This document shows positions 7,358 to 15,243 of a stretch of DNA of 64,000 bases, one piece after another. The notes beneath the pieces are model-generated. The model was not told where the DNA came from. It did not search any database and worked only from the letters and a program-made list of their open reading frames with translations. The DNA is from an uncultured Lachnospiraceae bacterium (GTDB lineage: Bacteria; Bacillota; Clostridia; Lachnospirales; Lachnospiraceae). The translations under genes were made by a program, and so were the position numbers. The stretch is from the NCBI GenBank assembly GCA_900319245.1, contig ONNQ01000001.1, positions 99,594 to 163,593 of the forward strand, in the 5' to 3' direction. The first letter of the stretch is position 1; the number at the start of each line of letters is the position of its first letter.

Positions 7358-7942
7358 ATGAAAATCTGGATCGCCCGTCACGGGCAGACGGACCTCAATC
7401 ATGCCAAGAGAATGCAGGGCCGAACCGACGCGCCGCTCAATGAAAAGGGAATCGAGCAGGCGAAGCAGTCTCGCCTTAATATTGGCGACGTGCACTTTGA
7501 CGCCGTCTACGCAAGCCCTCTTCAGCGCGCGCAGCGGACGGGCTCGATCATAGGCAATGTCGACATCAAGGATATCATTGTGGACGAGCGCCTGATCGAG
7601 ACCAATTTTGGCAAGTACGAGAAGTGCAAATATTATCTTATGGGACCGGCCATGACCGGATATTGGATGTTCCCCAAGATCTTTCCGGTACCGGCGACCG
7701 TGGAGTCCATTGATTCCATGAAGAGACGCGCCGCCTCGTTTCTTAGCGAGTTGGAGACCAAGGATTATGAAAACGTGCTCGTCGCCTGCCATGGCGGCAT
7801 TATGCGTGCTCTGTGCGGCTACCTTGACGAAGCGCCCGACGGCCTCCACTGGGAGCGGGCCAAGAATTGCGAGATCCGCGTCTATGAATACAAGGATGGG
7901 CACCATACCTTCCTGAAGTCCTATAGTCTCAGCAAGAAGTAG
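7358..7942 (+). CDS. histidine phosphatase family (phosphoglycerate mutase-like) protein
   Basis: 194 residues. The N-terminal RHG motif (IARHGQTDLN, phospho-acceptor His at residue 8) and the later CHGGIMRAL box (second catalytic His near residue 148) define the branch-1 histidine phosphatase fold. Such proteins remove phosphate from sugar phosphates or nucleotides, or complete cobamide pathways; the substrate cannot be read from the sequence. AAAGGA lies upstream of the start. It appears monocistronic, and TATAAT at 7238-7243 is a possible -10. Confidence 0.85.
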   Translation: MKIWIARHGQTDLNHAKRMQGRTDAPLNEKGIEQAKQSRLNIGDVHFDAVYASPLQRAQRTGSIIGNVDIKDIIVDERLIETNFGKYEKCKYYLMGPAMTGYWMFPKIFPVPATVESIDSMKRRAASFLSELETKDYENVLVACHGGIMRALCGYLDEAPDGLHWERAKNCEIRVYEYKDGHHTFLKSYSLSKK

Positions 7943-8033
7943 CACCGGCTGATTACTGCCAGATCACTCCGGGAATCAGATTCCCATTTCTATACTTTGG
8001 CACAGGTGCACCGATGGACGAAAGGCGCACCGA

Positions 8034-8924
8034 TTATTCTCCGTGCTGGGTCAAAAGATACCATTTTGCAAACGCGGTTCCGATAATGATGAAGTAGCCG
8101 ATGAAGCTCCATACGTCCGGAACTTCGCCGAACAAGATCGCGCCAAGGATCGCTGCGTAGACGACCTGGGAATAGTCGAACACAGAAATGTCCCGCGCAG
8201 GCGCGTTCTGATACGCCGTTGTAACGGCAAGCTGCGCACAGGCCGCACAGGATCCCGCGAGGATCAGGAAGAGGAACTGCTTCGCGGTCATGGGGTGATA
8301 GTGGAGCAGCAGGTTGGGCAGAAGGACCAAGGTCGAGAACGATGAGAAGAACATGACGATGACGGGTCCGCGCTCACCTGCAAGTCCCAGCTTACGCACG
8401 AAAGTATAGGCCGTTCCTGCCGTAAATCCGCCCAGAATGGCGATCAGTGCTGGAAAAGAAGCGATCCCTGCGCTGGGTTTTGCCACAAAGGCGGCGCCTA
8501 TGAAAGCCAGAAGCACGCTCAGCCATTCGATCCGGTTGGGCTTCTCCTTCAGGATGAATATGGACATCAGAATGGCAAAAAACGGAGACAGCTTATTCAG
8601 GATATTGGCGTCTGCGATCCGGAGGTGATCCACTGCCCAGAAATTGCAGAGAATTCCGGCTGTACCGATGCTGCTTCTAAGAAGAAGATCCGGTAGGTTT
8701 TTCCGCTGGAAGGAAAAGCCGCTCTTGGAGCGCGCCAGCAGGATGGCCGCCAGAATGGCGGCGACGATATTTCTGAAAAAGGCTTTCTGCATAGTCGGCA
8801 CATCGCCGGCCAGCCGCACGAATACGGACATCAGGCAGAAGAAAAAAGCAGACAGGAGAATGAACAGGATTCCTTTGCGCCGGCCTGCCTGCCGGGTGGA
8901 ATCTGAAAGCTGATTGGAAGACAT
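8034..8924 (-). CDS. EamA/DMT-family membrane transporter
   Basis: 296 residues, about ten predicted membrane helices in two EamA repeats (roughly 15-145 and 165-290). An SVFVRLAGDVP segment follows helix 1 and a proline-bearing FILKEKPNRIEWLS box sits at the end of repeat 1, both typical of the family. It probably exports or imports a small metabolite; the substrate is not predictable. GAGAGG precedes the start. It is divergent from nagA. Confidence 0.82.
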   Translation of the reverse strand: MSSNQLSDSTRQAGRRKGILFILLSAFFFCLMSVFVRLAGDVPTMQKAFFRNIVAAILAAILLARSKSGFSFQRKNLPDLLLRSSIGTAGILCNFWAVDHLRIADANILNKLSPFFAILMSIFILKEKPNRIEWLSVLLAFIGAAFVAKPSAGIASFPALIAILGGFTAGTAYTFVRKLGLAGERGPVIVMFFSSFSTLVLLPNLLLHYHPMTAKQFLFLILAGSCAACAQLAVTTAYQNAPARDISVFDYSQVVYAAILGAILFGEVPDVWSFIGYFIIIGTAFAKWYLLTQHGE

Positions 8925-9041
8925 AGATACCTCTCATAATTCGTTAGTGAAATCTTATTCAGTGTATTACAAATGGAAGGACCGGTCAAAGCGCAATGCT
9001 GCACGAAATGAAATGCATCTAACATGAAAGGAGAATCCGGC

Positions 9042-10205
9042 ATGATACTGCAGAGCACAAGGGTCTATATCATAAACGACTGGCTTCCGGCGCAGGTCGC
9101 GATCTCTGCGGCGTCCGGCCGGATCGAGGGAATCCATCCGTATGGAACGAAGCCGGTGGACATGGACTTTAACGATCTGCGCATTGTGCCCGGATTCATT
9201 GACGTACACACGCACGGCGCATATGGATTTGACACCAATGACGGCGATAAGGCGGGGCTTCGCAGATGGCTTCAAAATATAGTCAGCGAGGGCGTGACCG
9301 GTCTTTTGCCGACAACGGTCACCCAGTCGGAGGAGGTTCTGACCAAGGCGCTGCGAAACGTCGCCGAGGTGGCACGTGCGCAAGAGAAAGAACCGGACAG
9401 TGCGCCCGGCGCGAGGATTCTCGGCATCCATTTGGAGGGGCCATATTTGGACAAGGCCTGCAAGGGCGCCCAGCCGGAAGCGTATTGCGAGGTGCCGGAT
9501 CCGGCGCAGTGCAGGCGATATTGGGACGCCTCCGACAGGCGCATTCGGATCGTGACGCTGGCCATAGAACATGACAAGGATTACAGGCTGACCCGTTCTC
9601 TCAATGAGATGGGGATTGTCCCCTCGCTGGGGCATTCCTCTGCCTCCTATGAGCAGGCAGTGATGGCCTTTGCAAACGGCGCACGCAGTGTGACGCACGT
9701 GTACAATGGCATGGCGCCCTTCCATCACAGGGATCCCGGCATTGTCGGGGCCTCACTCCGCTTCCACAACGTGTACGGAGAGATCATCTGCGACGGCCTG
9801 CATTCTGATTGGGCGGCGGTCCACGCCTTTTTTGCCTGCAAGGGAACGGACTGCGGCGTCATGGTGTCCGACTCGATGCGGGTCAAAGGACTGCCCGCCG
9901 GGACGCGTGCGCTGTTCGGCGGAAACCGGATCGAGCTTTATGAAGATGGCAGCGCGCATCTCGTGGATTCGGGAAAGCTCGCCGGTTCCACCCTGAAGAT
10001 GCACGAAGGCCTGCGAAACCTGGTCGAAAAAGCCGGCGTGCCCTGGCAGACCGCCATCAATTCCTGTACGATCAATCCCGCCCGGCTGATCGGCATGGAG
10101 GATCGAAAAGGATCCATTCGGACGGGCAAGGACGCCGATCTGGTCGTCCTGAGGGATGATTATTCCGTCGCGGCGACGTTTGTCTGCGGTCGGCAGTATT
10201 ACTAA
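9042..10205 (+). CDS. nagA: N-acetylglucosamine-6-phosphate deacetylase
   Basis: 387 residues from the ATG at 9042. That start is preferred over the in-frame ATG at 9024 because AAAGGAG (9027-9033) sits 8 bases before it. It converts GlcNAc-6-P to GlcN-6-P and acetate in cytoplasmic amino-sugar catabolism. Visible motifs are the metal site HTHGAYGFD near residue 55, GIHLEGPYLDKACKGA near residue 128, GHSSASYEQA near residue 197, and THVYNGM followed by a HHRDPG segment near residue 220. The catalytic Asp lies in MVSDSMRVKGLP. No nagB or PTS gene is adjacent. Confidence 0.92.
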   Translation: MILQSTRVYIINDWLPAQVAISAASGRIEGIHPYGTKPVDMDFNDLRIVPGFIDVHTHGAYGFDTNDGDKAGLRRWLQNIVSEGVTGLLPTTVTQSEEVLTKALRNVAEVARAQEKEPDSAPGARILGIHLEGPYLDKACKGAQPEAYCEVPDPAQCRRYWDASDRRIRIVTLAIEHDKDYRLTRSLNEMGIVPSLGHSSASYEQAVMAFANGARSVTHVYNGMAPFHHRDPGIVGASLRFHNVYGEIICDGLHSDWAAVHAFFACKGTDCGVMVSDSMRVKGLPAGTRALFGGNRIELYEDGSAHLVDSGKLAGSTLKMHEGLRNLVEKAGVPWQTAINSCTINPARLIGMEDRKGSIRTGKDADLVVLRDDYSVAATFVCGRQYY

Positions 10206-10278
10206 AGATAGAGTACTGTTGCTCATACCCGGGCCAAAACCTGCAGCGGGCCGGAAACAGGGCCAAAATTGTGTAACC

Positions 10279-10296
10279 TGTACAAACATATGTACA
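10279..10296. repeat. paired TGTACA sites upstream of small-protein genes
   Basis: TGTACA occurs at 10279-10284 and 10291-10296, 6 bp apart, in the 218-bp region between nagA and the small genes. It may be an operator. I found no convincing promoter with good spacing beside it. Confidence 0.35.
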
Positions 10297-10424
10297 CCCC
10301 TTTCGATAAAATAAGACCATACAAAGCGAAGGCAATGTGACGTAAGAAACTTGTAAGAAACCTGCAAGGGACAGTCTTACGACGGGAAGCGAATGAATCG
10401 AGACGAAGCTTTAGGAGGTCAGCT

Positions 10425-10532
10425 ATGAAGGGATATCTGAATGGAAACGGTTACATGGGACTTGTAAATGGCCGCTATATTTTGTTCACGAGCGAGGCCG
10501 AGTATGTGGAATATATGGAAGAGGAGGATTGA
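10425..10532 (+). CDS. small protein, 35 residues, Tyr- and acid-rich
   Basis: A complete small gene with an excellent Shine-Dalgarno (TAGGAGG at 10412-10418). The protein begins MKGYLNGNGYMGLVNGRY, continues with a hydrophobic ILF segment and ends in an acidic tail with Glu-Tyr repeats (EAEYVEYMEEED). It looks like a small folded or membrane-peripheral protein. I recall similar short Tyr/Gly-rich proteins in other Lachnospiraceae but no function. Its stop is 4 bases before the next small gene. Confidence 0.65.
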   Translation: MKGYLNGNGYMGLVNGRYILFTSEAEYVEYMEEED

Positions 10533-10536
10533 GCGG

Positions 10537-10608
10537 ATGTTTAAAGTGGTTAGTTGGCTCATTGGCGCTGCGACGATCCTCAGCTGGGGGATGCAGGCAA
10601 TCTCCTGA
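10537..10608 (+). CDS. very small hydrophobic protein, 23 residues
   Basis: Begins MFKVVSWLIGAATILSWGMQ, a single hydrophobic segment long enough to cross the membrane. The Shine-Dalgarno GAGGAGG (10521-10527) lies inside the end of the preceding 35-residue gene, with a 9-base spacing, so the two are translated as a pair. Function is unknown. A 13-bp terminator-like hairpin follows at 10661. Confidence 0.55.
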   Translation: MFKVVSWLIGAATILSWGMQAIS

Positions 10609-10660
10609 GACTCCCTGCGCGCATCGCGCATGAATGAAGAATGAATCGTGCGTATTTGTG

Positions 10661-10700
10661 GAGGCATCTGCCGGCGTGAGCGGCGGATGCCTCTTCGTAT
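10661..10700 (+). terminator. terminator-like hairpin after the small genes
   Basis: 13-bp stem 10661-10673 with 10681-10693 (one G-T pair), followed by a moderately T-rich tail. Confidence 0.55.
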
Positions 10701-10819
10701 CTCTTGTCAACGGGTGCTCTTATGATCGGCGGTGGCTCTGAATAGTTGCCCGAACGGGACACGAATCTGTTACAATAGAAGAAGCAGACAACAGTATTAC
10801 AGGGAGACGTTAAAGCAAT

Positions 10820-11767
10820 ATGGGAATTGTAGTGATCGGTGCATCTTTCGTAGATGTCAAGGGATATCCGCTGGCCCAGTATATCCCGGGCGGCCGCAAT
10901 GTGGGACGCGTTGTGCAGGTGCATGGCGGCGTCGCACGCAATGTAGTCGAGGATATCGCGAACGTGGAGCTGCGCCCGACCTTTTTGAGCGTAGTGGATG
11001 ATACGGGACTGAGCGACGATGTAGTCAGAAATCTGATCCGTCACAAGGTGGATATACGGTACATTGCCCGCAGCCCGGAGGGACTTGGAACCTGGCTCGC
11101 CATCTTTGACAACGACGGGGACGTGATCGCCTCGATATCGAGAAGACCGGACTTGTCCGCGATCGAAGGCGTGTTGGAAAAGGACGGGGATGAGATTTTC
11201 CGAAATGCGGACAGTATCGTCGTGGAGTTCGATATCGAGGTGCCGATCCTCAAGAAGGTGCTGGATCTGGCGGAGAAACACGGCAAGGAAGTCTATACCG
11301 TGATCTCCAACATGTCGATCGCCATGAAACGCCGTGATCTGCTTCGCAAAACGGCAGCGCTTGTGTGTAACGCGCAGGAGGCCGGCATGCTGTTTACCGA
11401 GGATTACACCGATATGCGGCCGGAGGACATGAAGAAGAATCTGGCGGACAGGATCTGGAAATCCGGTATCCCCAGGATCATCGTGACTATGGGACCGCAT
11501 GGAGCCGTGTATGCGGATGCGACGGGTGAAACAGGTATCTGCCCGGCTTTAAGAGTCGACGTGGTGGATACGACCGGCGCCGGAGATGCATTTTTTGCCG
11601 GCACAGCCATCGGGCTCACATACGGCAAGACGGTCGGGGAGGCCTGCATGATCGGAACCAGGCTTGCGGCGTCGGTGATCGCTTCGAGGGAGAATGTCTG
11701 CCCCAGATTCCAGCCGGAGGAGTTCGGGATTGTGATCGACAAGGATAACAAATCGCAAGGCTTATGA
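10820..11767 (+). CDS. PfkB-family carbohydrate/nucleoside kinase
   Basis: 315 residues. The N-terminal GASFVDVKG with a later GGVARNVVEDIANV matches the PfkB substrate-binding motif. The C-terminal signature VVDTTGAGDAFFAGTAIGL (near residue 245) supplies the catalytic Asp and anion hole. The protein is closest in feel to pseudouridine or ribokinase-type kinases, but the sugar cannot be assigned. It sits 46 bp before the flavo-iron-sulfur gene at 11814 on the same strand, without obvious functional link. Confidence 0.85.
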   Translation: MGIVVIGASFVDVKGYPLAQYIPGGRNVGRVVQVHGGVARNVVEDIANVELRPTFLSVVDDTGLSDDVVRNLIRHKVDIRYIARSPEGLGTWLAIFDNDGDVIASISRRPDLSAIEGVLEKDGDEIFRNADSIVVEFDIEVPILKKVLDLAEKHGKEVYTVISNMSIAMKRRDLLRKTAALVCNAQEAGMLFTEDYTDMRPEDMKKNLADRIWKSGIPRIIVTMGPHGAVYADATGETGICPALRVDVVDTTGAGDAFFAGTAIGLTYGKTVGEACMIGTRLAASVIASRENVCPRFQPEEFGIVIDKDNKSQGL

Positions 11768-11813
11768 GCCGGCGTTGTCAAAATAGTGTATATGGGTGGA
11801 GGTAATAGCAAAA

Positions 11814-14615
11814 ATGAAAGATCAAAAGAACCGCATGGTCAACGAGCGGGACTTCAGGCAGGACCCGAATTACGTTGCACCGGACCCGGAGAAGAAGAAA
11901 CTGATTCTGAAGCTGGGAACGATGATCACGGACCGCTATTTGGTCAAGTATTCCAGGACCATGAACACAGATGATCCTGAGTACTGGGCACTGGATGAGG
12001 TGCTGACCAAGGAGGAAGCCAAGTTCCTTCTGAGCTTTAAGAAGACGCGTGTGCCCTATGATATCGAGGATCTGGCCAAGATGAACAAGATGTCCTATGA
12101 GGACACCAAGAAGATGGTAGACCACCTTGTGTGGGTTGGACTGATCGAGATGACTCGTGAGAATCCGGACCATCACAAGCAGTACAATGTGCCGATCTTC
12201 GTGCCCGGTTCTGCGGAGTTCATGATGATGAACGACGAATTGACGGCGCAGCATCCCAAACTGGCGACCTTCTTCAATCTGATGACACAGATGCCGCTTG
12301 AGAACGTGACGCCTATGATCCCTCCGGGAGGCGCCGGCGTCGGTATGCACGTCATCCCCGTCGAGAAGGCCATCGAGAGCGAGAACATGTCCGCCAGCGT
12401 GGAGCACATTTCCCACTGGCTGAGCAAGTACGACAAGTATTCCGTCGGACAATGTACCTGCCGCAAGCAGCAGACCATGCGCGGCGAGGGATCGGGTGAG
12501 ATCAACGGTGAGTTCTGCATGGGTATGGGCGATATGGCGGAGTACTGCGTCGACAGAGGCATGGGCCGCTATATCTCTTATGAGGAAGCCCTGGAGATCC
12601 TGAACCGGGCGGAACGTCACGGTTTTGTCCATCAGATTACCAATATTGACGGCAGCGAGAAGATTGTGGCCATCTGTAACTGTGCGCCCGGCGTCTGCAA
12701 CGCACTGCGCACGAGCCAGCTCTATAATACGCCCAACATGTCCCGAAGCGCCTACCGCGCCCACGTGGACAAGACCAAGTGCGTCGCCTGCGGCAAATGT
12801 GTGGAAGTATGTCCCGTCGGCGCTGCCAAGCTTGGACAGAAGCTGTGCACCAAGAAAGGAGAAGTGCAGTATCCGCTCACCCTTCTGCCGGATGAGACAG
12901 CCTGGAGCGCGGACAATTGGAATATCCACTACCGCGAGGATGCCAAGATCAATTGCTATGACACTGGTACGGCGCCTTGTAAGACCGCATGTCCCGCGCA
13001 TCTTGCTGTGCAGGGCTATGTAAAGATGGCCGGCGAAGGCCGCTTTATGGACGCCCTCAAGCTCATCAAACAGGACAATCCGTTCCCGGCCGTCTGCGGC
13101 GCGATCTGCAACAGACGCTGTGAGGACGCCTGCACGAGAGGTACCGTGGACGATCCGATCGCGATTGACGAGATCAAGAAATTCATCGCCGACCAGGAGC
13201 TTCATGCTGACAAGCGATTCATCCCGATCTGCGAGAAGGACGACGGCGGCATGTGGGGACCCGACTACAAGATGGCGGTCATCGGCGCAGGCCCGGCCGG
13301 TATGACGGCGGCGTATTATCTTCGCACGCGCGGCTATGACGTCACCGTATTCGAGAAGGAAAGCCGTCCCGGCGGTATGCTGATGAACGGCATTCCGTCC
13401 TTCCGCCTGGAAAAGGATGTCATCGAGGCGGAGATCGATGTGCTCCGCGAGATGGGCGTTGAGTTCAAATGCGGTGTAGAGATCGGCAAGGATATCACGA
13501 TCAAGGACCTCAAGAGAGAGGGCTATAAGGCATTTTACCTTGCGATCGGCCTGCAGGGCGGCCGCAGGACAGGCGTGCCCGGTGAGGACGCAGAAGGCGT
13601 CGAATCCGGCGTCAGCTTCCTGGCTCGGATCAATCAGGACAAAACGATTCGTCTGGACGGCGATGTCGTTGTCATCGGCGGCGGAAACGTAGCTGTCGAT
13701 GTAGCCCGCTCGGCAGCGAGAGCTACCAATGGAAAGGTTACAATGCTCTGTCTGGAGAGCGAGAGCGAGATGCCCGCAGCCCGCGATGAAGTAGAAGAGG
13801 CGATTGCGGAAGGTATCACCGTCATGAACGGATGGGGACCCAAGGAGATCCTGACGGAAGACGGCAAAGTCAAAGGCATTGTATTCAAGAAATGTGTCTC
13901 CGTCTACGACAAGGAGCATCGCTTTGCACCTGTCTATGACGAGGAAGAGACGGTCACTATCCCTTGCAGCAACGTACTGGAAGCCATTGGACAATCCGCA
14001 CAGTGGGGTGCTCTGCTGGAAGGCACAAATGTAGAGTGCAATCCGAATGGCACCGTCAAGCACGACCCGCTTACCTTCGAGACCGGCGAGCCCGGCGTCT
14101 TCGTAGGCGGCGATATCGCCCATGGCGCACGCTTTGCAATCGATGCGATCGCTGACGGCAAGAAAGCCTGCGAGAGCATGCATCGTTATGTGCACCCCGG
14201 ACAGTCGCAGACCATCGCCCGCGATAAGCGCGAGTTCATCGAGCTGGATAAGGACAATATTGTCCTTGAATCTTTTGACAACGCGAAGAGACAGGTGCCT
14301 GGCAGAAAGCCCGGCAATCCGGTGGGAACCTTTGCAGACCTTCGCCTACCCTTCACAGAGGAACAGATCAAGACGGAGGCGGCAAGATGCCTCGGCTGCG
14401 GCGCGACCGTCGTCGACCTCAACCGCTGCATTGGATGCGGACTGTGCACAACTCGCTGCGAGTTTGACGCGATCCACCTCTCCAGGGATATCCCGGAGGC
14501 CTCCAACATGGTGCGCTGTGAGGACAAGCTCCCTGTTGTGGCCAAGTACGCAGCAGCCAGAGAGATGAAGATCATTAAGAAGAAAGTAAAGGGACTGGGA
14601 GCCAAGAAGAAATAA
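11814..14615 (+). CDS. multi-domain NAD(P)H-dependent flavo-iron-sulfur oxidoreductase (GltD-like core)
   Basis: 933 residues from ATG 11814 (GGAGG at 11798-11802); an upstream GTG at 11796 is less likely. Domains in order: a winged-helix-like region (about 60-130, LTKEEAKFLLSFKKTR); a Cys-rich module with CTCRKQ (near 216) and CNCAPGVC (near 293); a ferredoxin motif CVACGKCVEVCP (near 324); a glutamate-synthase-type Fe-S domain with CKTACPAHLAVQGY (near 385) and CGAICNRRCEDACTRG; an FAD domain GAGPAGMTAAYYL (near 488); an NAD(P) domain VVIGGGNVAVDVARSA (near 624); and a C-terminal ferredoxin segment CIGCGLCTTRCEF. The GltD-like core moves electrons between NAD(P)H and Fe-S clusters. The physiological acceptor is unknown. 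A paralogue of similar architecture lies at 36354-39212. HypA follows directly. Confidence 0.82.
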   Translation: MKDQKNRMVNERDFRQDPNYVAPDPEKKKLILKLGTMITDRYLVKYSRTMNTDDPEYWALDEVLTKEEAKFLLSFKKTRVPYDIEDLAKMNKMSYEDTKKMVDHLVWVGLIEMTRENPDHHKQYNVPIFVPGSAEFMMMNDELTAQHPKLATFFNLMTQMPLENVTPMIPPGGAGVGMHVIPVEKAIESENMSASVEHISHWLSKYDKYSVGQCTCRKQQTMRGEGSGEINGEFCMGMGDMAEYCVDRGMGRYISYEEALEILNRAERHGFVHQITNIDGSEKIVAICNCAPGVCNALRTSQLYNTPNMSRSAYRAHVDKTKCVACGKCVEVCPVGAAKLGQKLCTKKGEVQYPLTLLPDETAWSADNWNIHYREDAKINCYDTGTAPCKTACPAHLAVQGYVKMAGEGRFMDALKLIKQDNPFPAVCGAICNRRCEDACTRGTVDDPIAIDEIKKFIADQELHADKRFIPICEKDDGGMWGPDYKMAVIGAGPAGMTAAYYLRTRGYDVTVFEKESRPGGMLMNGIPSFRLEKDVIEAEIDVLREMGVEFKCGVEIGKDITIKDLKREGYKAFYLAIGLQGGRRTGVPGEDAEGVESGVSFLARINQDKTIRLDGDVVVIGGGNVAVDVARSAARATNGKVTMLCLESESEMPAARDEVEEAIAEGITVMNGWGPKEILTEDGKVKGIVFKKCVSVYDKEHRFAPVYDEEETVTIPCSNVLEAIGQSAQWGALLEGTNVECNPNGTVKHDPLTFETGEPGVFVGGDIAHGARFAIDAIADGKKACESMHRYVHPGQSQTIARDKREFIELDKDNIVLESFDNAKRQVPGRKPGNPVGTFADLRLPFTEEQIKTEAARCLGCGATVVDLNRCIGCGLCTTRCEFDAIHLSRDIPEASNMVRCEDKLPVVAKYAAAREMKIIKKKVKGLGAKKK

Positions 14616-14657
14616 GCTGTGATAAGAGGCTGCTCCTGACCCGGAGGAAGACAATTC

Positions 14658-15068
14658 ATGCATGAGATGGGAATCATTCTCCATATAGCGAAGATGCTGG
14701 ATGAGACGGCAGAGGAGCAGCATATCACCAAGATCGGTTCTGTGACGCTGGAAGTCGGCGAAGTATCCGGCATCATGACGGATTTATTTGTCGACTGTTG
14801 GAACTACTTTAAGGTCAAGCATCCAGTGCTGGCGGAGTCTGAGCTGCGTCTGGTGACGATCCCGGCAGTGACTTACTGTGGAAACTGCGGAAAGACCTAT
14901 GAGACGGTCAAGTATGGGAAGGAATGCCCATACTGCCACAGCGGCGAGACATGGCTGGTGGATGGCAACCAGTGCGTGATCAAGGAGATTGAAGCGGAGT
15001 GCGAGGATGAGATCCCGGAGGACGGGGATGAGGAGTATCGCGCGGGCGACTTCCCGGAAGAGGAATGA
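14658..15068 (+). CDS. hypA: HypA-like nickel metallochaperone with acidic tail
   Basis: 136 residues. The MHEMG start supplies the nickel-binding His at position 2. The zinc site is CGNCG (near residue 75) and CPYCH (near residue 92). The usual HypA length is about 113-118; here a Glu/Asp-rich tail of about 20 residues (ECEDEIPEDGDEE) extends the C-terminus. HypA delivers nickel to hydrogenases or urease, but no hydrogenase or other hyp gene is in the window. It is 42 bp downstream of the 933-residue flavo-iron-sulfur protein and probably co-transcribed with it. Confidence 0.85.
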   Translation: MHEMGIILHIAKMLDETAEEQHITKIGSVTLEVGEVSGIMTDLFVDCWNYFKVKHPVLAESELRLVTIPAVTYCGNCGKTYETVKYGKECPYCHSGETWLVDGNQCVIKEIEAECEDEIPEDGDEEYRAGDFPEEE

Positions 15069-15152
15069 AGTGCTGCGGCATGTGAATGCGTGACACAGAT
15101 GCGGCGCGGTACAGTTTGGAACCGTGTCACAGAAAGACCTGTAAAGACATGA

Positions 15153-15188
15153 AAAGGACCTGGCGGATATCCGCCAGGTCCTTTGTTT
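15153..15188. terminator. bidirectional terminator between hypA and lactate permease
   Basis: 14-bp stem 15153-15166 with 15171-15184 and a 4-nt loop, with short T runs on both strands. It ends hypA on the plus strand and the ten-gene lactate operon on the minus strand. Confidence 0.75.
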
Positions 15189-15243
15189 CACTCGTATAGA
15201 TCGTATAGATGCTCTATGTGAGCCGTCGAGGCAGTCTCTCTGA

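Noticed and set aside
7972-7990. Terminator after the histidine phosphatase gene
   Set aside because: Only a short 6-bp GGGAAT/ATTCCC stem with a 3-nt loop and no clear T run; too weak to list.
11778-14195. 805-codon frame opposite the flavo-iron-sulfur gene
   Set aside because: A shadow of the high-GC coding strand; its composition is His/Leu/Ala-rich with no motif.
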